The notes below the pieces were generated by a model. It saw nothing but the letters and a program-made list of their open reading frames with translations. It was not told where the DNA came from and searched no databases. A stretch of DNA of 64,000 nt from Pelomyxa schiedti (lineage: Eukaryota > Evosea > Pelobiontida > Pelomyxidae), in the NCBI GenBank assembly GCA_020536535.1, contig JAHLWZ010000602.1, positions 1 to 64,000 on the forward strand, written 5' to 3'. The translations under genes were made by a program, and so were the position numbers. Below, piece after piece: positions 33,406 to 45,200 of this stretch (the stretch's first letter is position 1; every line of letters begins with the position of its first letter).

Positions 33406-34126
33406 ATGCCGCACTCATTCGGTTATCGCGCCCGCACCCGCCACTGCTTCGCCCGCGCTTTCCGCAAGCACGGAGGGACACAGGGACTCACCACGTACCT
33501 CCGCACCTACAAGCTGCGCGACTACGTCGACGTCATCGCGAACGGCGCCGTGCACAAGGGCATGCCCCACAGGACCTACCACGGCAAAACCGGCCGCGTG
33601 TGGAACGTGACCCAGAACGGCATCGGCGTCGAGCTCACAAAGCGCGTCGGGCACAGAGTCATGCTCAAGAGAATCCACGTCCGCGTCGAGCACGTAAGGC
33701 CCTCAAGGTGCCAAGAGGAATTCAAGAAACGCCTTGTTGCCAACGACGCTCAGAAGAAAAAGTGGCGCGAGGAGAGTATGTTCCCATCCCGGTTTTTTTT
33801 TTTCCTCACTCTCTTTTTTCTTTTTTTTGAATTATATAACGGCCCCAATCGGCATTAGAATTCAGAATAATTCTAATTAATGTAACATAAAAATGAGCAG
33901 TTTTGTTTGCTTACCTTCACTGCCCCACCTCACGCTTTCCCTTTGTTTTTTTTTTTATTTACTCAAATGACGCTTTTATGTTCTAATCACTATTGCAGAG
34001 ACACCAAAGAACAAGCGCTTCCCTCTTAAGAGATTCCCAGCTGGCCCCAAGGGATCACGCACCGTTAAAGGCCAAACACTCGCCATCGAGAAGGTCGCCC
34101 CACTCAAGTACACCGAAGTTTACTAA
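33406..34126 (+). CDS. RPL21: 60S ribosomal protein eL21
   Basis: Exons 33406-33775 and 33999-34126 total 498 nt, 165 aa, close to the family norm of 160. The sequence [44 protein letters not shown] and VRVEHVRPS is typical eL21. It is a structural protein of the large ribosomal subunit. The single intron of 223 nt is four times longer than most here, as often seen for intron-regulated ribosomal protein genes. Exon 1 is GC-rich with strong codon bias, as expected for high expression. Confidence 0.97.
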
Positions 34127-34242
34127 ACAAAAAAAAACTTGCAAGTTTGTGCCTTTGTTCATTTACCACTTTCTCTTCCTGTTCTTCCGCTATCTATTCC
34201 TCACTGGAATGAATAAATGGGTGGTGTCCTATCACAAGATGC

Positions 34243-35459
34243 TCATGATTTCTTCTGTTGCATGAGCCTTGTTTTTCCAACAGTATCACGTAGTCTCAGG
34301 GTGATAGAGTGGAACAGGAACAAAGCCAGGCGCTCAGGCATAGCCCCAACAGCGATTCTCTCCAAGTCATGGAACCAGTACGGTGTGAGAGTAGACAGGC
34401 CCAGGGCGCCGAACTTATCTAGAGTGTTGGAAGCCAGGCGGGTGGCGGAGCACACGTGCAACGAGGGGGACTTGTTGAGCGTGGCGGGGGTGGACACCTC
34501 GCCCAGCATGATGGCCTGCACAGCGACGCCGTGGGAGCGGACTTCCTCGCATATTCCGGTGGTGAATGCGTTGATTTTGGCCTTTTCGGGGCCGTAGTTG
34601 GCCAGCAGGACGCTGTAGGAGTAGGAGAGTGAACTTATGTTGAGTATGCGCCCCCTGCGTGTGTTTGGTTGTTGTTGGTTAGGCTTTTGGATTATAAGGA
34701 GGAGAGGGGATAGTACTTCTTATTTCGAATCATCTGAGGAAGAAACATTCGTGTCAGAGTAATGGTTGGCGTGCTGTTTGTGAGCCGAATTACCTTTTTC
34801 CCCTCTAATTAGACTCAAAACTGCAAATGATATAGCAAGGGAGGAAACACAAAGGCCAAATCAACATCCACTAAACACACAATAAAAAAATAAAAAGGCC
34901 CATAAACCAACAAATAAACAAAACAAACAAACAAACAACAAAATACCTCTTCTCCATTAGGATGGGAGTCGACCCAGTAATCCAGAGGCAGCATGCCGGG
35001 CTCCCCGCCCCCCACGTTGTTGACCACCACCGAGACCCGCAGCCCCTCCGTCGCCCTCCTCACCGCCTCGTACGCCTCCGCCCCACCGTCCTTTACAAAG
35101 TCCCCGCTCACGATCCTGACCCTGCACTCGGGGGTCCCCGCCCCCGCCGCGGCCCCTGCCCCTGCCCCTGCGCTCGCGAGGAGGTCGCGGGAGATGGCCT
35201 CGAGGCGGTCGCGGGACCGCGCCACAAGCACGACGTTGAGGCCGCGGGCGAAGAGGGCGCGGGCAAAGGCCTCGCCGGTGCCGAAGGACGCGCCCGTGAC
35301 GACCGCCCACTCGCCGGCGAAGCGGCGCCAGTCCGTGGGCCGCCGCACCCCGTGGACGTAGGCAAACGCGGCCGCGTGGAGGAATAGCCACGCCAGCGTC
35401 GCTGCGCCGCAGAGCCACACCACCGAGCACAAGAAGCCCATTTCGTCACAGCACTGCAT
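34243..35459 (-). CDS. Very-long-chain 3-oxoacyl-CoA reductase / 17-beta-HSD12-type SDR
   Basis: Exons 35459-34947, 34793-34717 and 34654-34243 total 1002 nt, 333 aa. An N-terminal hydrophobic segment (VVWLCGAATLAWLFLHAAAF) anchors it in the ER membrane. The cofactor site is VVTGASFGTGEAFA, followed by NNVG and the catalytic set with Ser in LNISSLS and YGPEK (YxxxK). The family reduces 3-ketoacyl-CoA in very-long-chain fatty acid elongation, using NADPH. Exon 1 is strongly GC-rich with an Ala/Gly run, unlike the AT-rich later exons. It converges with eL21. Confidence 0.88.
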
Positions 35460-35846
35460 GTCGATATACAGAACGGAACATCTGGTGTCCTCCTCGAAGA
35501 GACTGCGTTAGATTCCGAAATTCGGGACGTCAGAAGTGGAGGAGACTGACTTTGACTCTGAGGTTCTGAATCCTACACTCTGATTGGTGGCCACAGTGCC
35601 CATGCATTCTGTGATGCAAATAGCACTTAGGGACTGCAGCAAAGTTCACCTCCATTGCAAACTACCATGACTCCTGAAGAAAATAGAATTTTTTTGTATG
35701 TTGTTTGTGTTATGCAGGTGGTTTTGCAACTTACTTGGGACCATAGAATTTCGCATCTGACCAAGAATGTTCACATCAAAAAAAACAAACAGCAGGGGGT
35801 AACAACCAGTCTGTAACAGTAAGTTGATAATCTAATTGTCACTAAA

Positions 35847-36640
35847 TCAAGGTGCAAAACTTGTTTCCATTTTAACTAATGTCACGTCAAGGGTCACTCT
35901 CCACTGATTTGTTCCAGGGTCACAGTATTGTCTGTGGTCACCAGAACGTACAAAGTGGCACCAACCAGAGGAATCAACACCTAAAATGAATAAATGGCAA
36001 ATTCGGTGGTTTGAGGGAGCACAACCTGGTCGAAAAACCCACTCAGCAGCTTCGTTGACAACGTCAGCACCAGTTGGGCTGTGAAGGGTTATCCTGTGGC
36101 GCACTGTCAAATTGATGTTGGGGGGCCCTGCAATTTCCAGTCAATTGTGAAATGTTGATGTCAGAGTAAAAGGTTTCTCACGGTTCCTAATGAGAAGGTA
36201 CATCCCAACCCACCCAACATTTTCAGGTTGGCTTTGGTGTGGATCCACCCTCAGGGAAAAAGTGGTCCCGCCAATAAAAGGAAACTGCAAAGAGTTTTTT
36301 TTCCTCACCCCCAGTTTCTAGAGAAAAAAGCACACTTGCGGAGACTCCCACCAAGCTTTATCAAAATCAGCTGGAGCAAGAGGGGTCAAAAGGATATCAG
36401 CTTTAGTTGTGAACAGAGCCTAAAACCAACAATTTGAACAAATCAAGCATTGTTAGCAACGTACGTACCATCACCAACACCAATAAAATCTTCCCGTAAT
36501 AACAGTTATCTTAAGTGGAAATACAGTCGGGAGCAAAGACCCCAGAAGGATTCAATGGCAACTGGAGTGGAAACCTACTGCTTTCACGAGCGGAGTTCCA
36601 CGGAGATATTGTGCTCTCCGGAGCATGATGACGAGAATTA
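35847..36640 (-). CDS. MATH-like domain protein, start uncertain
   Basis: Coding segments on the minus strand include FIGGTTFSLRVDP, NVGWVGMYLLIRN, then INLTVRHRITLHSP, EAAEWVFRPG joined over a 46-nt intron to VDSSGWCHFV, and a tail ending METSFAP at 35847. The order (GGxxxxLR, GWxGxYL, beta strands, W-x-x-F) suggests a MATH/TRAF-like beta sandwich of the type that binds substrates of ubiquitin ligases. I could not fix the first exon. No BTB or UBP domain is seen. Homology is judged by eye only. Confidence 0.45.
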
Positions 36641-36863
36641 GGTCTCAAACTCTAGGGGCTCCAGTTGTCAGAACCTGCCGAAAAACTCAGCTAGGTTTCA
36701 CTGGGATAGCACGGTTGATCGGAGTGAAAAACGGTGATAAAACGGGAACCCTAGGGTTCAGGTATCACCCATTTGTTGTTTTTATTACAAGCGCACAATG
36801 AGTGGGTGTTTGTGAGTTTTGGTTGTAATGCAGTAACCCAAACAATGCCATGAAGACCACTGG

Positions 36864-38282
36864 TTATCGGGTGAAAGATAGGACAGCAACGACTAATGAG
36901 ATACACAGTCCCACAACCACACCTACCATTTGGGTGACCCATTGGAATGAATTGCAAGAGAGAACGTACCAAGTTTGGTGCTCTGTGGTAAAGACTTGTC
37001 TCTCAACTTGTGGGTTGGTTTAATTTGTTAATAAACAAGGGAGGGACATACCCAAAATAAAATAATGGTGCCAAGTGAGAAGCCTAAAATTACACCAAAT
37101 AATAGGTCTGTGTTGGACCCCTCCCCTGCCCTTACTCGCCCAACAATGTTATAGTGCATTATATGCGGATCATTAGCATTCCTTAGCCTGGGTTGTGGGG
37201 TGGCTTAGAACGGCAGTTAGATATTAAAATCTCGTGAGCATATGGTACCTTCACGCAAACCAAGCATTTCATCAACTACGGCATCTTCAGCAGACAGAAT
37301 GGCATTGGATGAAAAATCTGCAACCGAGTTCGCTCTACTTGCACTAAACACTTCACGCAGTTGGGCGATTTCTTCATGAGAAAGTCCCACGGTGGCCAAT
37401 CTGTCAAAGCCATGCCGTTCATCTTCCCCATAAAGGAGTGTAGTGTGCGTGGACTGGGTTTCAGAGGCAGTTCTTGGTTGATTCCAGTTTTGCATCCGAT
37501 TACGGGGCTCATGAACGATCGGAACGTCTGTATCCTAGGAGAAGTCCATTAGGTCTAAAGAAGACCTACTGCACACCATTTGCACTCTGACTTCATTGTC
37601 CGGATTAGAAACAATAATGTGCACCACACAATCTTTAGTCATTCCAACAGATTCTAATGTTGAAGCCGAGGCCAAGGCACGGCCCTTATAAATAATTTTA
37701 AGAACCTTATTTTGAAGCTCGGGGCATCTGACAATAGCCTGCGATATGTTGCATTAATTGTATTGCAATAGGAAGTTTAAGACAAGGCACCAAGTCGATC
37801 AGTTGTGACACAGTGTCCTCAGGCACCACGCGAACCACAAAGGAAGACTGGGCCAACACTTTGACAGTGACACCAAAACCTCTATGTACATCAGCACCGG
37901 TGCTGTCATGCCGCCCCGTTGCGTCATTACCAGTGTTTGTTTCGCGGTGAATGTTTTGCGTTGCAAGTCCAGAATCACAACCAGGAACGGTGCCATGACT
38001 GACACACACAGGAACATTGTGGGTGCAACCGGTAGTATCTCCCTCATGCCCAAAGTCAACATTTTTGGCAAGTTTATCAACGCCGCTGGCAGTGTTTATG
38101 TGTCTGTGTCTGCTGCAACTATGATGGGACGTCGTCACAGTCCCGTGGTCGTCGTTCTCACCGCCAACTTGTGCGCTCGTGCTTGTGCTTGTGCACCCGG
38201 AATTATGGGTCGGGAGAGGCTCTGTCTCAGTTCTCTCTTCGTCGTCATGAGCCAACGATGAGTCGTTGTCACTCGGGAGCAT
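36864..38282 (-). CDS. DSC3-like ubiquitin-fold membrane protein
   Basis: Exons 38282-37791, 37738-37577, 37534-37249 and 37107-37052 are in phase; the last exon ends at 36864 with an unresolved junction. An acidic, Ser/Thr-rich N-terminus precedes a ubiquitin-like domain (VKVLAQSSFVVRVVPEDTV, KIIYKGRALASASTLESVG, CVVHIIVS). A helical region follows (GFDRLATVGLSHEEIAQLREVF), as in the C-terminal part of Dsc3, then two membrane helices (FGVILGFSLGTIILFW and VGVVVGLCISLVVAVL). Family members are subunits of a Golgi or ER membrane E3 ubiquitin ligase. The assignment rests on domain order. Confidence 0.65.
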
Positions 38283-39018
38283 CAAATTAAAGGCCAAATT
38301 GCACCAAAAAAGCAACCAAAGACTCTAGTAGTTATTCTTATGGTACTGGACACTTTGACACTTGTGTTATGAGGAGTGATTTTGGGTGGGAAAAGGAACA
38401 CGACCGATTGTTCTTCGTCAGAGGGCATACTTGACCCAAGGGAGACAAGACAAGATGTTCAAAGAGGATCTCGCAATCTCTATGACGATCTCGAAGCAGC
38501 AGGAACTGATTCGGAAATGTGGCACGTCTCTGTTCAGACCAGCGAATCATCAGTTGCACAACCGCTCGTCCACCAGCTACCTTAAAAGTAGACAAATCCA
38601 ACAACTTCTTCCGTTGACGGAAACCTTATGCTAATGCCACTTATGTTCAAACGAACAGGTTAATCAATTTTTACAATAAGCAGTTCATCACACTTTTTTT
38701 TGTCGAAGGCGAAAATACTTTGTGAAATTAACAAACTCACAAAGGGCCAGAGATCTCTGACCCTTGTTCCTTATTGTTTTTCGGCTCTCACACAAGATCT
38801 AGACGTTGGAGAGTCTATAAGAGAAGTGTGTGCTGCGGGTTTTGTTTGTTTTGGTGTTTTTTTGTTTTTCCTTCGTAATCCGCAGTTACGTCGTGTTTCA
38901 TCAATTAGTGTTTCTACAATGCAGGCCTGTATCGCGTCCACGTCATTTGTCCTTTTCCCCCTACTTCCTGCATTCTCACCTTTGCTCATTTCTTATACAC
39001 AGGATTTTCTCGTGAAAA
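38283..39018. other. Divergent spacer, about 735 bp, no gene assigned
   Basis: Open frames of 60-120 codons overlap on opposite strands at 38340-38640 and 38700-39059 without family motifs. A short extra exon or gene cannot be excluded, but I find no consistent splice chain. It should carry the promoters of the DSC3-like and homeodomain genes. Confidence 0.4.
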
Positions 39019-40194
39019 ATGTCAGGAACTCTTTGTGGAACTACAGCGACGCTGTGTGACCTTCTTCCCCTTCCACGTAAGAGATTCGCCGACGATGATG
39101 CAGACACTGTCTCTGATGATGATGTTGATGAGGAAGACGACGATGCTCCCACGGGCGAAACTGAGGACGAGGAGTAATTCCCTTTCCGCCCGAAACAACA
39201 ATGCACAACTCAGAAAACCTTTATTTTCATGTGCTTTATCTTACATCCTCCAAGTGACCTCACCGATGCGGCGGTGCTACTCTTGAAGCTATCTCAAAGT
39301 CCAACTACCCCTGTGGCTTTACACAATCCCGCACATCAGCCTGCAACTATTACTGCAACTACTACTACGACACCTACTACTACACCTACTAGTTGTTTCA
39401 AGCCTAAACGCCAGCGCACTAGCCCTGAGCAGCTCGATCTCTTGGAACAGATATTTCAAACCAACACTATGCCAAACCAACAGACACGCATGCATCTTGC
39501 TGCGGAATTGGGCATGTCTACACGTAGGATACAGATTTGGTTCCAAAACAAGCGTGCTAAGGTGAGACGCACAGCCATGAGGCAAGATGGGACTACTTTC
39601 CAAAAGCCCTTACAACCTGTACCAGTTCATCCAAGCAGTCAACTGAGTGACAAGATTACCGTGCCAAAGCCACTGACGAAGACTGGTGTTAACGGGAGTA
39701 CCGGTTCATTGACCTCAACCATTTTCTCCAGCAGTCCGCTGTCATCTGTTTTTGGCACCTCACCAACCCTTTCCTCCCTTACTCCTCCAGCTGTTGCTCC
39801 ATCGGTGAGTGCCGTGCACAGCAAAACACTTGGTTTATCTTGTTCTCCCCCTATTAGTGGCAGTGAGGATTGCGCCTCTCCCTGTGGCTCCCCACCCTCT
39901 GTCCGCAATGCCGCCACTCCGCGCAATTTTTCGTCTTCCCTTGCTACTATGCTTTCATTGAGTGGCCTTTCTGCAACTACTCCCAGTACCCCACAAATAG
40001 CAGTTCCCATATCTCAACCCTCAGCATCAGCAGTTGCCGCGGTTGTTGCGGCGGCATTAGCCCCATCAAATCATCCAGTGCACAACACCCCCACCCAACC
40101 ACAACCAATACCAAACACTACAGCAACCCCTGGATTATTACCATCCCTGGAAGAGCAAGGACTCCTGGTGGTGGGAGGTCCCTTTCTGTTTTGA
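39019..40194 (+). CDS. Homeodomain transcription factor
   Basis: Exons 39019-39173 and 39255-40194 total 1095 nt, 364 aa. An acidic N-terminus (VSDDDVDEEDDDAPTGE) leads into a Thr-rich linker and a typical 60-residue homeodomain: KRQRTSPEQLDLLEQIF, LAAELGMSTRRIQ and recognition helix IWFQNKRAKVRR with the invariant W, F, N and R. There is no three-residue TALE insertion after helix 1. The C-terminal half is Ser/Thr/Pro-rich and disordered, probably a regulatory or activation region. It should act as a nuclear DNA-binding regulator. Confidence 0.93.
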
Positions 40195-40314
40195 GGTATT
40201 ACTAGTAAAACCGTGACATAAACACAATCCCATTTTTGCAGTTATATCTTCTCTTCTATCCACTTCCTTCAAAGAAAGAATCCCAAGTCCCAAATAACTT
40301 ATTCTTGTTAAGCA

Positions 40315-41280
40315 TTACAGAAGGCCAGGATGTTCATCAGTGGATAGGAAGTATCCCAAGTCATCGTAATAGTAGTCATTGTAGGGAGTAGGTGGTTGGA
40401 ACCAAGTTTGTTGTGGGGGCACCGGGGTTAGGGCGAAAAGTGGGGGTGGGTTGTGGACTTCATTTTGAGGAACTAGAAGTTGCTGCCCCAAGGATGGTTG
40501 AAAAGGAGAGACTGGGTTAGTTTCGAGGGCTGGGTGTGTGTCGATTACAGCCTCTGGTATATCGTAGTCCAGTTGGGAACAGTGACCTTGTGCTGCATCA
40601 TCATACAGAGGCAATGGGGACGCAGTCTCAGAGGGTGAAGGAGGGAGAGAAGAGGGACCAAAGGTACAAGTACTGGAAGATACCGCGAAAGTTGAAGGTG
40701 CCATCTGTGTGTTCTGCGCGGTCTGTGGGATTGCTGTGGTCTGCGCGGCAGAGAGAGGTAAAAGTGATTGCTGGAGACCTTGCTGTTGAATAAACGGTAT
40801 GGCTACAATTTGTTGTGGGGGTGAGCAGTAGACTTCATTTTGAGACCCGGAAGTGTACGTAGGAATGGGTAGGGTACTGTAAATAAGGACTTGGTTATTT
40901 TGAGGTGCAAAGTAGAGGCTGTTCTGATATACTTGAGGCTGATATTGAGAAAAGTTGCCTTGTATTGAAGATTGCTCATTCCAAGGCCACGGGGACACAA
41001 AGACATTGGCCCCAGGAGGGTGCAGAGTGGGACTGTTGAAGCAAGTCTGCATCCAAGGTGTCTGTGTACTCGGTGGGGTAATGGTGGTCTGTGGGGTCTG
41101 TAGTGTCTGGGATACCGGTGGGGTTGCCATGGTGGGCACTTGTGGTATATGTTGGATCTGTGTTGTCGGTGCTGTCTGAGGCCTGGGGCCGGGGTCAGTT
41201 TCTAGTTTCATTTTAGAAAACCAAATGGAAACAGAGGGAAAAACCAATGACATATGATGTGTATAACCAAGTTTCCCCAT
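40315..41280 (-). CDS. Q/P-rich disordered protein
   Basis: A single open frame of about 320 codons, rich in Gln, Pro, Thr and Ser, with Tyr-rich patches (NDYYYDDLGYF near the end). No folded domain is visible. In-frame ATGs occur at 41280, 41247 and 41211, so the true start is uncertain. The composition resembles activation domains or condensate-forming RNA-binding cofactors, but no function can be assigned. It is transcribed toward the homeodomain gene. Confidence 0.6.
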   Translation of the reverse strand: MGKLGYTHHMSLVFPSVSIWFSKMKLETDPGPRPQTAPTTQIQHIPQVPTMATPPVSQTLQTPQTTITPPSTQTPWMQTCFNSPTLHPPGANVFVSPWPWNEQSSIQGNFSQYQPQVYQNSLYFAPQNNQVLIYSTLPIPTYTSGSQNEVYCSPPQQIVAIPFIQQQGLQQSLLPLSAAQTTAIPQTAQNTQMAPSTFAVSSSTCTFGPSSLPPSPSETASPLPLYDDAAQGHCSQLDYDIPEAVIDTHPALETNPVSPFQPSLGQQLLVPQNEVHNPPPLFALTPVPPQQTWFQPPTPYNDYYYDDLGYFLSTDEHPGLL

Positions 41281-41413
41281 TCTCACTCACTACAATTCTC
41301 AGTCTCAATTTCCCACTATATAATGGCCTCCCTCCACGGGTTTTGGAAATGTTTACAAAACGTAACTGCCTGTTTGGGTGTTCCATGTCCGAATCTAAGT
41401 TGTAGCTAAGTCG

Positions 41414-41864
41414 TCACTTTAAAAAGCCAAGGCAGAGGCTACCTCTCAGTTCCAAAAAAGACCCGTTACGGAGCCGGAGCTGGCGAATCCTGCTGTCTTG
41501 GGTAAAGCTACAACTGAGGGTATTCATTCGCAAATCCGTTGGGGCGAAGTAACTGACGCGAGTATCCTCCTCCGTCTCCTCGGAGATAGTAATGCCCAGG
41601 AGCGAAATAACTTGATATGTAAGCGTAATGATTCTCTTCCAACTGGCTCCGACTTCAACTGTCATGTGGCGAGCGCCCCGTTTACATCCCAGCCTGTCCA
41701 TTTGCATACCGACGGCATGCGGGTCTTTCCTGTACGTTACAAAAGTTACAAGGGAGAACATAGAAGACATGGAGGAGAAAAAAACAGGGTTTTTTTTCAA
41801 AGGGGGGGAACCGAAAACTAAAAGAAAAGAAAGAACCGTACCCGGTTGTTGTGTTCGAATACAT
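41414..41864 (-). CDS. Hypothetical protein, weak talin/FERM-F0-like strand pattern
   Basis: A minus frame of about 130 codons includes TVEVGASWKRIITLTYQVI and RQLRLRNGSFLELRG, which loosely resembles a ubiquitin-like F0 lobe (LRNGD-LE). A comparable plus-strand frame covers the same DNA, so strand choice is uncertain. The frame may be the N-terminal exon of a gene whose other exons are not seen. Confidence 0.25.
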
Positions 41865-42256
41865 TTTGTCCCGTTTCGAAACGGCTACGCGTCGCCTCGC
41901 CTGTGTGTTTTTGTTTTAGTTAACAGAGTTCGTTGTGTTCGTTTCCCTTTTTTCGTTCACCTTGAGGCTGGTTACGGGGACGCGGTTAAGAATCCAAAGA
42001 TAGGTTGCATTTTCCGGGTAGGGTTGTCCCTGGCCAACTCACGCGAGGGTATCGTGTTACTACGTAGATCCCACACCAGTAAACTGTCTGAATTAATTGT
42101 TGTTGTATGGGGAGTAGACGAAATCTCGCAGTAATAAAGCAAAAAAAGTCGCCGGCACGCATCCGGTAACTTGGTATTTATACCAACTCCGGCAGAAACG
42201 ACAAAAAGTGGGTTTTTACACCAGGCAAACCAATTAAATGACAAAGAAGACACCCA

Positions 42257-45200
42257 TCACTCACTGGACTGAGGGAACGTGATGACCTCGTTGGGGGCGA
42301 GCTGCAGAGGGGCTTCGGGTGTTGGTGGCAGCAGAGGTATCTTCTCCAGAATGCGGGGTTCCACGGGATCCGGCATTAGGGAATCGGGCCGGAACGTGTG
42401 CAGGAAGTGTGACAGCTGCACGGGATTGAGTGAGCTGAAGGCCGCTTGTGCGGCTGCTTCGTCGGTTAGGACTGACTTGTCCATAATTAGGAGGTTGGCG
42501 GCTTGCTTGACGTGCTCAAGGTATGTCCTGGAGGGGAGCAGGGTGGGTTTCAGAGTTAGTGGCTGGTGTTTTATGCAATGTGAATTGGGTTTACCTTGCA
42601 CGACTTAGGAACGTGCTTTGGAAAAGGAACTCTTCTATTGAGGAAAGACCCAGTTTAACCTGGAAGCCGTTTCCGCAAGTACCTGCATGGGGTTTTTCTA
42701 TTAGTATCGAGTTTACATAAATGTAACGGAAGATACAATACTCAGGTTGATTTACAAGTTGGTTAAAAAGTCTAGCATTAATCCAATAACATAATTGCGA
42801 GAAGAACTGTTGACAAATAGATCTGGAAATTCCATTATCCAGCAGCCTTTGTAGAGATTCGTGTAAAATTTGAATGATGTCAACAATGCTGGGTCCTTTT
42901 GATTTTTCATATATTCTTTTTTACCCGTTATTGGAGGTGAGCGACTTGATAGTGCGTTACCTTATCGGTGTATTGACTCGTCGTTGTTCTGGTGGATTAA
43001 ATATGGCTTGTATTAATATCCGATCAAGAAGCTGCCAAGCAATAAGGAAATGTGTGAACTTAAAAGACATACCTGCTCAGTTTTTTGAAGAAGCAAAAAA
43101 AAAATGTCATGTAGGACGTCTTGCAGCTGCATCACAAAACGAGGAAGCTCACCCTCAGGGATTGTGGTTGGTTTAACAATATACTCGGTTCGACTTCATT
43201 AATATTAGAGACATTGGGAAAGAGGGTAACTTGCCTGGGAAGAGCCAACTCCCCTTGTACGAAATTGACAAGGCTCCAGGTTACAGTAACAAGGTATGTG
43301 GACATATTCAAATTATCTCTGTATCCCTGATCGCAAGTTATTTACTCTGCTGGAGAGAATAGAGACAGACATTGGCAGCCATCTTGATTCTTTCTGCAAT
43401 TTTATCGAAGAAAAATACATCTGGCTTCTGGAAACAATTCCACTGTTGCAGTCGCTCTATAATATGCAATGCTGTGCATGGAATGCCTTGGGAGTCAAAC
43501 AAGGAAGAGTCGGCATTAAAGAGTACACTAATGAGGTATTCTTCGACTTTCAATTTGTGATCTCTCTGCTACATAAAGTGTAAGGATACTGCTAAAGACT
43601 TTAAAGAATGTTGGAACAACCTGGTTTTTGGCAAGGTTTTTATCCCCACTGTCCTAAAGCATTGTAAATAGATTTTCTTAAACAGACTGGGCCATGCCTT
43701 TACAAGTCCTTCAAGCTTCTTCTTTGCTTTCTGTGCTTCTTTTAATTTCTTGCGTAGTGAGTCCAGTTCAAGTTCGTCATCTTGTCCAACTTGAAGCTGA
43801 ACACGCAACTTTTCTTCTAACTCATCTCTGTCACTTTCCAGCTTCTTGATTTCTTCCTTTAATTTCTGCATTGTTTGAAGCATTTGTACTCGCATAACTT
43901 CAAACTGTGATATTTGTTCTCGAGACTCGGTTCGAATTTTTTCTGTATCTTGGTGATAGGCGGCTTGTGCCTCACTAAGAGCTGTTTGTAGGTCAGTAAT
44001 AGTTTTTCTGGCAGAGGCAAGCTGAGATTGTAGGTCTGCCTCGGAACAGGTTTGATCCTAATACCAGCATTAGCCAGAGATATTTTGATGCTAACTTGCC
44101 TGGAGTTTTCCTTTAAAGTGTGTCAGTTGCGATGACAGTTGAGTGCACTGGTCCTCACATTCTCTATATTTGTGTTGGAGTTCATCATTTTCTCCAAGGG
44201 TCGTTTGCAGTGATCGTGACAGCTCAGCTTTTTCTAGTTTAAGTTGCTCCAGTTGCTGCGTGACTCTGGCAAGTGAGCTGGATTCTGCTTCTAGCTTGTC
44301 CAATAACTCATGGTTGCTATCTTTCAGGGTTGCCACAACATGAACCAATTCACTATTTTCGGTTGATGCTCCTGATGCTGTTTGCTCAAATCTTTGCGTT
44401 AACTCTTCTCTCTCCTCTTTTAGCCTATCTATCTGAGAATTTTTGTGTTTAAGCTGTTGCTGAAGTTTTTCCGCTTCTTCTGCCTGCAGTTTAAGCTTCG
44501 ATTTCAGTTCTTCAATGTCTGATTGAAGGTCAGCATTATTTTTTTTGTAGGTCTGTAGTTCTGCTTTTGTTTGTTCAACCAAGGCACTGCTACGTGTAAG
44601 TTTTAGGGATAGTTCGCGTGTACTGTCACGAGCACTTTCAAGCTCCGCATGTACTGATGTTTCTTTGGTTATTGCCGCTTGTAGTTGCTGTTGTAATTCA
44701 GCATGCCTGGTGCTTGATGATTGTGTAAGTAGTTGCTTCTCCCGCTCCCAGTTTGCAGTCTTGGTCGCCAACAAATCTTCAGCAAGTTTGAGCTGTTGCA
44801 TCAAGTTGTTGATTTGGGATTCGGCAGTAGCAGAGGCAGCACGGCCTTCTATACTAGCTTTTTCGAGTTTTGTTGTCAGGTGTGCGGAGTCTGCCTTCAA
44901 TGAAGTGACTATCTGGTGAGTTTCTCAAATTAGAAAGGAAGCAATCAAGGGGAAAAAAAAGGAACAACGAGTGCACTTTAAATTGCTCCTGCAGCTCAGT
45001 TTCCAGTGTAACAACTCGTTTGTTAGATTTCTCCAGATCATCTCTCAGTTGTGCGCACCTACTTTCCAATACTTCCTCCCGCTTTCTAGCCAGCTCCTCC
45101 TTGTTTTTGAGTAGTCCCCGCTCAGTTTCTGAATGGGACCCAAGGTCATCAAGCTTTACTCTGAGTTCTGCAATGAGACTTTCACTTTCAGAATTCAGGG

